NCBI GenBank assembly: GCA_026129745.1
Contig: JAHCHL010000009.1
Location: 1-64,000, forward strand
Source: Fimbriimonadales bacterium
GTDB taxonomy: Bacteria; Armatimonadota; Fimbriimonadia; Fimbriimonadales; ATM1
Direction of reading: 5' to 3'
DNA: 64,000 bases
The notes beneath the pieces are model-generated. The model was given only the letters and a program-made list of their open reading frames with translations, did no database searches and was not told the DNA's origin. The translations under genes and the position numbers were made by a program. Every line of letters begins with the position of its first letter. Position 1 is the first letter of the stretch. Positions 27,531 to 36,160 of this stretch are shown one piece after another.

Positions 27531-28196
27531 TTACTGCTGCCACTTCGCAGAACTGACCCCAGGAACTTCTGAGAGAATGGTCAGCAAGGAGTCGGCCTTT
27601 CCTCGCACCTCGACGGCAAGTTCGATTCCTGGTTCCATGCGGGCAACGCGAACACCAATGGCGTGCGCCCCTGACTTCTCGATCGCCATCAGGACGTCGA
27701 CAACCCTCTCTCGCGCATCCAACGTCACTAACAACTCGCGTGGGTGAATACCGGGAAGAATTGAGAGCTCCAGTTTATTGACAACACTCAGCGTGATCAG
27801 GATAAGTATCGTCGCTCCAATCGCGGCCCAAATCATCGCACCACCGGCAGCTACAGCCATCCCCACAGCGGCTACGGCCCAAATGCTTGCCGAGGTTGTG
27901 AGGCCGCGGACCTCGACGCCCATGCGGATAATGGTTCCGGCGCCAAGGAACCCAATGCCAGTAACAATATTGGCAACGATTCGGGCTTCTCCCCCTTCCC
28001 AAAACCTGCTGACCTCAGCGAACAGCACAACGCCTATGCAAACAAGCATGTGAGTCCTCACGCCTGCAGGCCGACCATGTGCTTCTCGTTCCATTCCAAC
28101 TACGCCGCCCAACACGATCGCCAACACAAGACGAAACAAAACGTCAACTGCGGTTAGCAGCGTTTCTTTCTCAAAAAGGCCGGAGTAGTCAGGCAT
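27531..28196 (-). CDS. MgtC/SapB family membrane protein
   Basis: A 221-residue protein with four or five membrane helices in the first 150 residues and a small C-terminal cytoplasmic domain. The motif GMEREAHGRPAGVRTHMLVCIG and GIGFLGAGTIIRMG followed by VRGLTTSASIWAVAAVGMA are diagnostic for MgtC. Family members are linked to magnesium limitation and virulence in pathogens and act as inhibitors of the F-ATPase in Salmonella; the role in free-living bacteria is less clear. A TAAGTT hexamer ends 6 nt before the ATG. Confidence 0.93.
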   Translation of the reverse strand: MPDYSGLFEKETLLTAVDVLFRLVLAIVLGGVVGMEREAHGRPAGVRTHMLVCIGVVLFAEVSRFWEGGEARIVANIVTGIGFLGAGTIIRMGVEVRGLTTSASIWAVAAVGMAVAAGGAMIWAAIGATILILITLSVVNKLELSILPGIHPRELLVTLDARERVVDVLMAIEKSGAHAIGVRVARMEPGIELAVEVRGKADSLLTILSEVPGVSSAKWQQ

Positions 28197-28202
28197 CCTT
28201 TC

Positions 28203-28208
28203 AACTTA
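28203..28208 (-). promoter_or_regulatory. -10 element (TAAGTT), possible leaderless type, mgtC-family gene
   Basis: TAAGTT, GAAAGG, ATG at 28196. The purine-rich GAAAGG abuts the ATG too closely to act as a usual Shine-Dalgarno sequence. The hexamer only meets the loose TANNNT rule. Confidence 0.3.
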
Positions 28209-28240
28209 GGACGCCCAATCGGCTGTTCAAGATGCTTCGC

Positions 28241-29362
28241 TCATCTACACAGCTCATATAGCTTTTCGAGCCTATTGCGAGCATGCTCTCGGTTGAACTT
28301 TGACCTTACACGCTCGACGGCAGCATGAGACATTGCTTCGAAGCTCGTCCGGTCTTCCCAACGCTGCTCCAAGCAATCGGCAAGGTTTTCTGCTGAGCAT
28401 CGTACTTGCTCCAAATACGCTTCGGTGTAGTTGGCTTCCCGACTCTTGTGTAGCATTGTCCAATCACCGACCTCCGAATTGGGAAAGGGAAGCAACACTC
28501 CTGACATGTTGTTCTCCACGATTTCTGGTTGCGCACAGGTGTCGTGGGTTATGACTGGCGTTCCACAAGCCATCGCTTCAATCGAGACGAATCCAAATGT
28601 ATCATGGAACGTTGGAAACACCAAGTAGTCCGAGTCTTCCATCACCTTCAGCGTCATTGAGTTGGGCAAACCGGTTTCCACCGACACCCCTTCAACTTCA
28701 AGCAGCTTTCGCTCAGCCGTGACAACTGTTTTAGAAGGCGGACCAACGTAGTCGATCGCAGACCAGACTAAACGAGAGACGACTGTGGTGTCGACGGGAA
28801 CTCCGCGCTTCCGAAGCTCTACGTGTGCACGGAGCAAGATCGGCGCACCCTTTCTCATGTAGTCGGCTCCGACGAAGCATAATTTGAGCCGTTCACCCGC
28901 TCTTTTCGGTGAACCAGTCCGAACATCTATGGAAGGGTAAAGAATTTCGACTTTCTCCATAAGTTTCGCAAGTCCCTTCCACTCCTTATGTTGCTCCCGG
29001 AATATCCGCACCGCATACTCCGACATCGCGATAAGCCGAACGCAATTTCGCCGAAGAAGAAGTCCCCGAAGCAGCGGCTGAAGCCACGCATCACCGCGCG
29101 GTTCTGGTGTGCGAGGCAAGTAATCCTCGAAAGTGACAATGTGTTTCTTCCTGGTCAGCAGCGGGACGGCGTTGACTGTGTGAACTAAATCCCACCCCGG
29201 CCCCGGATAGAAGCCGAATGCGTCCGCAAATCGAAGGAACCTTCGCAATGGAGTCTGGCTCTTCTTGAAGAACACCGCATTGCGTTGACCATGATCCACG
29301 TTAAATTCGACTGGATAGTGTTTTCCGGTCCGAACGCGCAACTTCGGCAACTCAGACTCCAT
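28241..29362 (-). CDS. Glycosyltransferase family 1/4 protein
   Basis: A 373-residue GT-B glycosyltransferase. The C-terminal nucleotide-sugar domain has the strand LKLCFVGADYMRKGAPILLRAH, with a Lys next to the donor phosphate, and the EX7E motif in FGFVSIEAMACGTPVITHDTCAQPEIVEN. The N-terminal acceptor domain begins around LRVRTGKHYPVEFN. The acceptor is unknown; capsule, glycolipid or protein glycosylation are possible. It is divergent from rpsO with its own TATACT box 9 nt before the ATG. Confidence 0.88.
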   Translation of the reverse strand: MESELPKLRVRTGKHYPVEFNVDHGQRNAVFFKKSQTPLRRFLRFADAFGFYPGPGWDLVHTVNAVPLLTRKKHIVTFEDYLPRTPEPRGDAWLQPLLRGLLLRRNCVRLIAMSEYAVRIFREQHKEWKGLAKLMEKVEILYPSIDVRTGSPKRAGERLKLCFVGADYMRKGAPILLRAHVELRKRGVPVDTTVVSRLVWSAIDYVGPPSKTVVTAERKLLEVEGVSVETGLPNSMTLKVMEDSDYLVFPTFHDTFGFVSIEAMACGTPVITHDTCAQPEIVENNMSGVLLPFPNSEVGDWTMLHKSREANYTEAYLEQVRCSAENLADCLEQRWEDRTSFEAMSHAAVERVRSKFNREHARNRLEKLYELCR

Positions 29363-29371
29363 GGGAGCGTG

Positions 29372-29377
29372 AGTATA
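29372..29377 (-). promoter_or_regulatory. -10 element (TATACT), leaderless type, glycosyltransferase gene
   Basis: TATACT, nine bases (CACGCTCCC), ATG at 29362. It lies only 7 bp from the divergent TATAAT of rpsO, so polymerases on the two promoters would exclude each other. Confidence 0.5.
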
Positions 29378-29384
29378 TCAGGGG

Positions 29385-29390
29385 TATAAT
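29385..29390 (+). promoter_or_regulatory. -10 element (TATAAT) of rpsO
   Basis: A perfect TATAAT 80 bp before the rpsO start. No good -35 is seen at 16-18 bp. The predicted leader starts near 29397 and is about 74 nt long. Confidence 0.5.
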
Positions 29391-29392
29391 TC

Positions 29393-29448
29393 GGCCCTCG
29401 CAGTACCCCCGCTCGGTCGGAAGCGATGCTCCGGCTTGGCGACGGGCC
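29393..29448 (+). other. Folded leader of rpsO, candidate S15 autoregulatory site
   Basis: GGCCCTCG (29393-29400) can pair with CGACGGGCC (29440-29448) with one bulged C, enclosing a smaller CGGA/TCCG hairpin. S15 is known to repress its own mRNA through diverse leader structures in several phyla. The first bases of this stem may lie before the transcript start, so the fold is only a suggestion. Confidence 0.3.
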
Positions 29449-29470
29449 TAGCAAAAGGAATTCAAAGCGA

Positions 29471-29752
29471 ATGCCGCTGCCAAAAGAGAGCAAAGACGAG
29501 ATACTTAAGAAGCACGGCCTGAAAGAAGGCGATACAGGCTCCCCCGAAGTGCAGATAGCTCTGCTTACCGCCAGAATCAACCAAATCACCGATCATCTTC
29601 GGTCAAACAAAAAGGACGTCCATTCTCGAATGGGCCTGCTCCGCATGGTCGGTCGACGTCGCCGCCTGCAGGACTACCTGAGAAAGACCGATATCGAGCG
29701 CTACAGGGCGATCATGCAGTCCCTTGGCCTTCGCGAGCAAAAGCTCCAGTAA
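29471..29752 (+). CDS. rpsO: 30S ribosomal protein S15
   Basis: A 93-residue ribosomal protein that binds 16S rRNA early in small-subunit assembly. The motif [34 protein letters not shown] (only its first part need be read) and [20 protein letters not shown] are characteristic. The ATG at 29471 is chosen because AAGGAA precedes it and because residues before it lack homology. It is followed by pnp, the conserved rpsO-pnp order of bacteria. Confidence 0.97.
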   Translation: MPLPKESKDEILKKHGLKEGDTGSPEVQIALLTARINQITDHLRSNKKDVHSRMGLLRMVGRRRRLQDYLRKTDIERYRAIMQSLGLREQKLQ

Positions 29753-29785
29753 TCAGCCGAGACCCTAAGGTATCATGCCATGCGA

Positions 29786-29861
29786 CGACCCCCTCCGGGT
29801 GGCCGTTGTACGGAGCGGCTTAGAGGGGCCATTGCGTAGAGCGGCAATCTTGGCGGGGTCG
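29786..29861 (+). other. Structured RNA element between rpsO and pnp
   Basis: CGACCCC (29786-29792) pairs with GGGGTCG (29855-29861), closing a multi-branch with CTCCG/CGGAG (29793-29797 with 29811-29815) and GCCATTGC/GCAAT-GGC (29828-29835 with 29844-29848 and 29852-29854). A second copy, TCGACCCC at 29924-29931, can pair instead with GGGGTCGA (29855-29862). The two pairings exclude each other. A TATCAT at 29771-29776 could start a separate transcript here. No known RNA family is recognised; control of pnp is the natural guess. Confidence 0.45.
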
Positions 29862-30017
29862 AACTAAGAAGAGGTTTCTGCTGTCAAATGCCGAATCGTC
29901 GGCTCTCCATGCGATTATAAGGATCGACCCCCTTCACGGGCGCACAACCACGAACCCTAACGAGTTCCTTGCGTTTTGATGATCGGAGGCCATGCAGGAG
30001 CCTCGTCGGAGGCAAAA

Positions 30018-32408
30018 ATGATAAACACAATTTCGTTCGAGATTGGCGGCAAAGAGCTGTCGATCGAAGTCGGGCGAGTTGCCAAACAGGCCAATGGGGC
30101 TGTCCTATTGGGAATGGGCGAAACGGTCGTCCTTGGAACGGCAACAATGAGCAGAGATCCGCGCGAAGGTCTCGATTTCTTCCCTCTCACATGTGACTAC
30201 GAAGAGCGCAAATACGCCGTCGGAAAGATTCCCGGTGGTTTTGTCAAGCGTGGTGGTCGGCCAAGTGAAAAGGCGATTCTGACGTGCCGTCTGATTGACA
30301 GGCCGATGCGTCCGCTCTTCCCAAAGGGTATGAGAAACGACGTGCAGTGCATCGCAATGCCGTTTGCCGTTGACCAAAACTGCCCACCGGATGTCCTTGC
30401 ACTCAATGCTGTTTCTGCTGCGTTGACAGTAAGCGACATACCGTGGGACGGTCCGGTTGGAGCGGTGAGGATTGGACTTGACGAGAATAACGAGTTCATT
30501 CTTTTCCCCAACGTTGAGCAAGCCGAAAACGGAAGACTCGATCTCGTGGTCGCTGGCACAAAGGAAGCAATCATCATGGTTGAGGCCGGAGCATCAGAAG
30601 TTTCTGAGCAAACGATCCTCAAGGCCATGAAGTACGCCCATGACCAAATCAAGCTGATATGCGCGGAGCTTGAGAAATTGCGCAAGCTTTGCGGGAAGGA
30701 AAAGCGAGAAGTTTCGCTCTTCAAGGTCAACCCTGACCTGCTCGAAACCATTCGGAAAGAGTGCGGAGCCGAAATCCGCGACTCAATTGTCAACCCTGAC
30801 AAAGCGGCCCGTGAAAGCGCGCTCAGCGACTTGCTAAAGGAGATAGTGGCCCGCTACCAAGACAAGTACGCTGATAACGAAGAAGCGCTTCGGCAGTTGC
30901 CGGAAGCGGCAGACACCGTTATCAAAGAAAAGGTTCGCGAGCTGATCATAAACGACAAGAAGCGTCCTGATGGGCGCGGTTGGAAGGACATTCGACAAAT
31001 AACCGTGGAACCCGGCCTGTTGCCCAAAGTCCATGGATCGGGGCTGTTCACACGCGGTCAGACGCAAGTCATGACAGTAGTCACTCTTGGAGGCCCAACC
31101 GAAGGCCAAATGATCGACGGATTGGAAGAAGTTGAAGACAAGCGCTACATGCACTTTTACAACTTCCCGCCTTATTCAGTTGGCGAGGCACGGCCTATGC
31201 GTGGCCCCGGCCGAAGAGAAATCGGACATGGAGCGCTTGCGGAACGAGCGCTGCGCGGAGTCTTGCCGACTAAGGAAGAGTTTCCATACACCATGCTGCT
31301 TGTTAGCGAAGTCCTTGAGTCCAATGGCTCGACATCAATGGCGAGCGTGTGCGGAAGTACCGTTGCCATGCTCGACTGCGGCGTTCCGTTGAAGTCGCCA
31401 GTCGCTGGTATTGCGATGGGGTTAATGACCGACGACAAGACGTTCGCTGTGCTCACTGATATCCAAGGCATGGAAGACTTCTCTGGCGACATGGACTTCA
31501 AAGTCGCAGGAACACGTGATGGGATCACAGCCCTCCAGCTCGACACGAAGATTGGTGGCATACCGGATGATGTTCTCGCAGATGCAGTCGAGCAAGCACG
31601 TGAAGCCAGGCTCCACATTCTTGACAAGATTGCAGAGGCATTTCCTGAAGCTCGGTCCGAGCTAAATCCGAACGCGCCTCGGATCGAAACGATTCAAATC
31701 GACCCCTCCCGCATCGGAGAACTGATTGGCCCGGGTGGAAAAACGATCAAGAAAATTGTCGCCGATACGGGTGCCCAAGTCGACGTCGAGCAAGACGGAA
31801 AAGTATATGTTCTCGCGACCGACAAAAGCATGATGGAGGCGGCGCGAAAGATGATCACCGGAATGATGATCTCGCCAGAAGTTGGCGACGATTTCACCGG
31901 ACCCGTTACTCGAATCTTCGGCCGAGGTGTGATGGTCGAATACGCTCCAGGCAAGGAAGGAATGGTCACACTTGAAGACCTGACCGTAAAGAAGATCCGA
32001 CGACCTGAAGAGGCAGTCAAGAGCGGCGATATCCTGAATGTTCGCGTCAAAGAGATCGACTCGATGGGCCGAATCAATCTGACGGCATTGGGAGTGAAGC
32101 AAGACCTTCCAGGACTCGAAGATAACGAGTCTGCGACCCCTGCTCCAAGCGCTCCTCGCGACCGGGGAGGATATGGCCGAGGTGGAGGCGATCGAGGTCG
32201 CGGCGGAGACCGAGGTCGAGGCGGAGACCGTGATCGAGGAGGCTACAGAGATCGTAACGACCGTAAAGACCGAGAAGAACGTCCTCGGGGCGAAGATCGG
32301 CCGCGCGAAGACCAGCCTGAGTTCCGACCAAGACAAGAAACCGGCTTCCCAAAGAAGGAGGCTCAAGACGAAGGAAACGTTGGGGCGCGGTTTAGGCCAA
32401 AGCGCTAA
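30018..32408 (+). CDS. pnp: Polyribonucleotide nucleotidyltransferase (PNPase)
   Basis: A 796-residue 3'-5' phosphorolytic exoribonuclease of the RNA degradosome. The ATG at 30018 has GGAGG five bases upstream and opens MINTISFEIGGKELSIEVGR. Two RNase PH domains with FFPLTCDYEERKYAVGKIPGGFVKR(E) and the second-domain MRGPGRREIGHGALAERAL are present, followed by the KH domain (IGELIGPGGKTIKKI near residue 570) and the S1 domain (about 620-690). Beyond residue 710 comes an unusual tail of about 85 residues rich in RGG/DRG repeats, then acidic and basic clusters. The DNA of the tail shows short repeats. A strong terminator follows. Confidence 0.97.
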   Translation: MINTISFEIGGKELSIEVGRVAKQANGAVLLGMGETVVLGTATMSRDPREGLDFFPLTCDYEERKYAVGKIPGGFVKRGGRPSEKAILTCRLIDRPMRPLFPKGMRNDVQCIAMPFAVDQNCPPDVLALNAVSAALTVSDIPWDGPVGAVRIGLDENNEFILFPNVEQAENGRLDLVVAGTKEAIIMVEAGASEVSEQTILKAMKYAHDQIKLICAELEKLRKLCGKEKREVSLFKVNPDLLETIRKECGAEIRDSIVNPDKAARESALSDLLKEIVARYQDKYADNEEALRQLPEAADTVIKEKVRELIINDKKRPDGRGWKDIRQITVEPGLLPKVHGSGLFTRGQTQVMTVVTLGGPTEGQMIDGLEEVEDKRYMHFYNFPPYSVGEARPMRGPGRREIGHGALAERALRGVLPTKEEFPYTMLLVSEVLESNGSTSMASVCGSTVAMLDCGVPLKSPVAGIAMGLMTDDKTFAVLTDIQGMEDFSGDMDFKVAGTRDGITALQLDTKIGGIPDDVLADAVEQAREARLHILDKIAEAFPEARSELNPNAPRIETIQIDPSRIGELIGPGGKTIKKIVADTGAQVDVEQDGKVYVLATDKSMMEAARKMITGMMISPEVGDDFTGPVTRIFGRGVMVEYAPGKEGMVTLEDLTVKKIRRPEEAVKSGDILNVRVKEIDSMGRINLTALGVKQDLPGLEDNESATPAPSAPRDRGGYGRGGGDRGRGGDRGRGGDRDRGGYRDRNDRKDREERPRGEDRPREDQPEFRPRQETGFPKKEAQDEGNVGARFRPKR

Positions 32409-32417
32409 CTTGCAATT

Positions 32418-32453
32418 CAAATGCCTGAAATCAAAACCGGTTTCAGGCATTTG
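32418..32453 (+). terminator. Terminator hairpin after pnp
   Basis: CAAATGCCTGAAA (32418-32430) is perfectly complementary to TTTCAGGCATTTG (32441-32453) with a 10-nt loop, giving a 13-bp stem 9 nt after the pnp stop. The downstream tract is weakly T-rich (TTGCCCTTCGTTT). Confidence 0.75.
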
Positions 32454-32571
32454 CCCTTCGTTTCCGACACTTATCACATTTCGATAACAAGTCGAATTCT
32501 AAGCACTCAGGAACAAGAAAGTGCCGACGCCATCTACTTAGATCGATCTCGGCCCAAACGCTGGCAGCCTT

Positions 32572-35500
32572 CTACGAACTCTGTGGTACAAGTGTGAGTG
32601 GTTCTTCAGCCACTTCTCCTGCTGCTTCGAGTTCCGGCCGCCGAGAACGATACGGCACAACCGTAGACACCCCCGGCTCTTGCATGGTCACTCCAAACCA
32701 GACGGGAGCCGCCTCGATTGTGGTCGGGTTGTGCGTAATAACGATAAACTGCATCCGCTCTGCAAACGTCTTTAGCAAATCGACGTAACGTTCAACATTT
32801 CGACCATCGAGGGGAGCATCCAACTCGTCAAGTACAACGAGAGGAGACGGCTTGACCTTGAACAGCGCGAACAAGAACGCGCAGGCAGATAGTGCCCGTT
32901 CACCGCCAGATAGCAATTCAAGCCGCTGCGTCTTCTTTCCTGGCACTTGCACTTCTATGTCCACGCCAGTTTCCAATATCTTTTCTGCGTTTGTTAGAAT
33001 GAGCCTCGCTTCCCCGCCGCCAAAGAGCTTCGCAAACATTTCGCCAAATGCCTGATTTACCTTCTCAAACGTTTCTGTAAATGCGCCCCTTGTTAGCCGA
33101 TCAAGCTCCGCGACGCTCTTATCTAACTCAGCTTTGCTTGACAGAACATCATCGCGTTCTCTCGCCAGGACATCATATCGCTCAGTCAATCGCTCATAGG
33201 CTTCGATTGCGCCCAAATTCACATCGCCAAGGGCTTTGAGTTCCCTTCGAAGTTCGTTGGCAATCTTTGCGGCATCTGCTGGAATTTCCACGAGGGGAGC
33301 TTGCTTCATTGCTTCGTCCTCGTCGGTGTTGTATTCCTCGATTAATCTGGCTAGCGTTCCAGCACGCTTCGTTTCAAGCCGTGCGCGATTGATATCGTCA
33401 CGGTAGGCGGCGTCCTCCAGGTTTCTTGCAAGCTCTCGCTTCGTCTTGGCGTGTTCGCTCCGAGAGCGTGACTCCTCTTGTAAATTGCGTCGAGCATCTC
33501 TTGCTCTTGCAAGATTTGCTTCAGCCTCTGCCTTTTGTGCGACCGCCCTTTCAAGTTCGTTCTCCGACTCAAGAAGTTGTGCAATTTGTGCTTCGCGTTC
33601 GCCTTCGAAGTTGGACAGCCTTTCGACCCTGTGTTCCAAGGCGTTCTGCGCATCAGCTAATTCTAACTCCGCCTGTTGCAAACGCTCCTTGGAAACTCTA
33701 ACTCGCTCCTCGATCTCTTCAAGCGCCCGCTTGGCCTGATCGGCATCTGCTGCTTTGCCGGCCGCAAGACTGAGGAGCTCATTTCGCTCAGCTTCAAGTT
33801 TTTCGGCATCTGTTTCTGATGCATAAGTGGAAGGGTTTGAGTTCACCTCAGCCTCTAATTCAAGAATCTCCGAAGTGAGCTTGGACATTGCTCTCTCCGT
33901 TGCAGTTTTCTCTTCCCGCAATGCCGCTACCCACTGCACTGATTCACTGAGTTCGATGTTGGCGGAGTCCAGTTGAGCCAACAATAACCGCTCTTCTTGC
34001 ATCAACTTAGAACCCGTTGACTCAAGATCGCTTGCTTCCAAACTAAGGCGCTCAGCCTCTTCCGCGCAAATCTTGAGTCTTTTTTCTGCCTCTTCCAGTT
34101 CTGCTTGGCGCTTCAATGGGCCGGAACTTTGCTTTGCAGATCGACCTCCAGTTACTGCTCCACCGGCGTATAGCACTTCACCATCCAAAGTGACTATCTT
34201 TCTAAATCCTTCCCTCCTCGCAAGCTTGACTGCGTTGTCGATCCCTTCAGCAACTAGGACGCCACCTAAATGGAGTTCAATAGCGTTCGTGTCAGCAGGG
34301 TCGCAAGATACAAGATCGGCAGCAACACCCAGAATCCCGTCTTCCTTAGCAAGTGCGCTGATGCCTTGTGGGCGTGGGCGTGGGTTTACAAGATCGGCTG
34401 CTAAGAACGTGGCCCTTCCCAATCCCTCCTTTTTCAGGTACTCGATGGCGACCTTTGCATAGTCGGCTTTAGAAGTGATCAGATCCCCTGCTGCCGCTCC
34501 CAATGCGGCCTCAATTGCTGTTGCGAACTCTGAGGGTACATGAATGGCTGAAGCGAGCGGCCGATAGTCCCCTTTGAGCACTCTTGCCTTAGCTGCCTCC
34601 AATACCGCGCGAGCACCCGCAATCAGCCCCTCCCCAGACTCAAGCGTTGCCCTTAGGCCCTGCACTTTCCCTTCCAAGGATGCAGACTCAGCCAATACCT
34701 TTCGCCTGGACTCTTCGATCTGATGAAGCGCCTCCAAGTTGCTGGTACGCTCTGAGGCGATACTTGCTGTTCTCCCTCTAATTGACTCGACCCCGCTCTT
34801 AGCTTCGGCGTGCCGTAGTTCAGCCTCTTTGAGTCCCGACTCTAACTCTGGGATCGCTTCTTTCGCACCTTCAAGCTCGCGCTCAAGCTGTTTCAGTCTT
34901 TCCTTGGCGTGGGCCAATCTGGCCGCACTTTGGATCTTCTCAACTTCCTCGAGCCTCGCTGCGGATAGCCTCTTTTCAGCGTCCTCAAGCTTGGCAGCAA
35001 AGGCTTTTGCGTCCTGTTCCGACCCTGAAATGACCTGCAAGAGAACCGCGAGCGACTGCTCGGCTTCCTGAAGCTCAGTTTCATAAGCCTTGACGAGCCT
35101 TTCAGCTCGCTCGAGTCTTGCCTTTGCCGCCCCTTCCTCCCTCTCGCGGTTCTCATCGAGTTCCTCCAGATTCCTCAGCCGCTGTTGGGCCAAGGCTCTC
35201 TTGGATGAAGCTCTCTCGACGGCAGCAACTGCCAAATTCAACTGCTCGACGAGTTGCTCTACTTCTGCCTCGGCAACCCGCACTTGTTCTAAGAGGCGTT
35301 CAGATTCCGCATCGTCGGCTTCAGCTTCCGCCCTCAACTGCTCCGATTGGCTTCTTCGTTCTCTAATCGTGACCTCAAGCGAATCGATTTGCTCTTTTAG
35401 CTTTGAGACCTCAACAATCAAAAGTCCAGATTCAATCTCACGGAGGCTGCCCAGCTTTTGCTTATAGGTTCGCGCGGCTTCAGCTTCTTCTCGAAGCGGC

Positions 35501-36108
35501 TCACGCTGCCTATCGATCTCTGCAATAACGTCTTCGACCCGAGTTAGGTGCTGCAGTGCGCTCTCTAGCCTGCTCAAGGCCTCCTTCTTCCGGGTTCGAT
35601 ACTTCTGCACGCCTGCCGCCTCGTCTAACCAAACCCGACGCATCTCGGGCGCGGCCGAGAGGGCCTGATCGATGTCGCTTTGTGTGACAATCGCATAACC
35701 AGTCCTACCAAGGCCAGAATCGGCGAAAAGCTCGTAAATATCCTTCAGCCGGCAAGCCCGGCCATTGATGGAGTAATCGCTTTCACCCGACCGGGTGACT
35801 TTTCGTCCAACCGTTACCTCAGTGGTCATCACGGGAAGCAGACCTTCCTCATTATCGAATGTGAGGATGACTTCTGCGTAACCAAGCTGCTTTCGCTTTG
35901 CGGATCCTCCGAAAATGACGTCGGTGGAAACTTGCGCGCGAAGGTGCTTGGGACTGAGTTCGCCAAGCGCCCAGAGGATAGCGTCGACAAGATTGCTCTT
36001 ACCGCAGCCATTCGGGCCTACGACGGCAACCAAATTGCCGTCGACATCAATATCAGTCCTGTCGGCGAAGGACTTGAACCCGTAGATCTTAACGCTCTTG
36101 AGTCTCAA
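32572..36108 (-). CDS. smc: Chromosome segregation protein SMC
   Basis: A 1178-residue condensin ATPase. The N-terminal head has GPNGCGKSN (residues 31-39) and the Q-loop region. Two long coiled coils rich in Glu, Ala, Leu and Arg flank a hinge near residues 500-650. The C-terminal head has the ABC signature LLSGGERALSACAFLFALF, Walker B LVVLDELDAPLDGRN and the H-loop VITHN. The start is TTG at 36108. The D-loop reads DELDAPLD instead of the common DEVDAALD. It is downstream of the flavin reductase gene on the same strand with a 52-bp gap. Confidence 0.96.
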   Translation of the reverse strand: MRLKSVKIYGFKSFADRTDIDVDGNLVAVVGPNGCGKSNLVDAILWALGELSPKHLRAQVSTDVIFGGSAKRKQLGYAEVILTFDNEEGLLPVMTTEVTVGRKVTRSGESDYSINGRACRLKDIYELFADSGLGRTGYAIVTQSDIDQALSAAPEMRRVWLDEAAGVQKYRTRKKEALSRLESALQHLTRVEDVIAEIDRQREPLREEAEAARTYKQKLGSLREIESGLLIVEVSKLKEQIDSLEVTIRERRSQSEQLRAEAEADDAESERLLEQVRVAEAEVEQLVEQLNLAVAAVERASSKRALAQQRLRNLEELDENREREEGAAKARLERAERLVKAYETELQEAEQSLAVLLQVISGSEQDAKAFAAKLEDAEKRLSAARLEEVEKIQSAARLAHAKERLKQLERELEGAKEAIPELESGLKEAELRHAEAKSGVESIRGRTASIASERTSNLEALHQIEESRRKVLAESASLEGKVQGLRATLESGEGLIAGARAVLEAAKARVLKGDYRPLASAIHVPSEFATAIEAALGAAAGDLITSKADYAKVAIEYLKKEGLGRATFLAADLVNPRPRPQGISALAKEDGILGVAADLVSCDPADTNAIELHLGGVLVAEGIDNAVKLARREGFRKIVTLDGEVLYAGGAVTGGRSAKQSSGPLKRQAELEEAEKRLKICAEEAERLSLEASDLESTGSKLMQEERLLLAQLDSANIELSESVQWVAALREEKTATERAMSKLTSEILELEAEVNSNPSTYASETDAEKLEAERNELLSLAAGKAADADQAKRALEEIEERVRVSKERLQQAELELADAQNALEHRVERLSNFEGEREAQIAQLLESENELERAVAQKAEAEANLARARDARRNLQEESRSRSEHAKTKRELARNLEDAAYRDDINRARLETKRAGTLARLIEEYNTDEDEAMKQAPLVEIPADAAKIANELRRELKALGDVNLGAIEAYERLTERYDVLARERDDVLSSKAELDKSVAELDRLTRGAFTETFEKVNQAFGEMFAKLFGGGEARLILTNAEKILETGVDIEVQVPGKKTQRLELLSGGERALSACAFLFALFKVKPSPLVVLDELDAPLDGRNVERYVDLLKTFAERMQFIVITHNPTTIEAAPVWFGVTMQEPGVSTVVPYRSRRPELEAAGEVAEEPLTLVPQSS

Positions 36109-36160
36109 TTTTCCGGATGGGCCTCACAAGGGACATCGGCTTGCCTTTGCTCGGCTTCAA

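Noticed and set aside
29786-29861. SRP RNA, tmRNA, 6S RNA or RNase P RNA between rpsO and pnp
   Set aside because: The conserved cores of these RNAs (for example the GGAAGGAAGCAGCC loop of SRP RNA) are absent.
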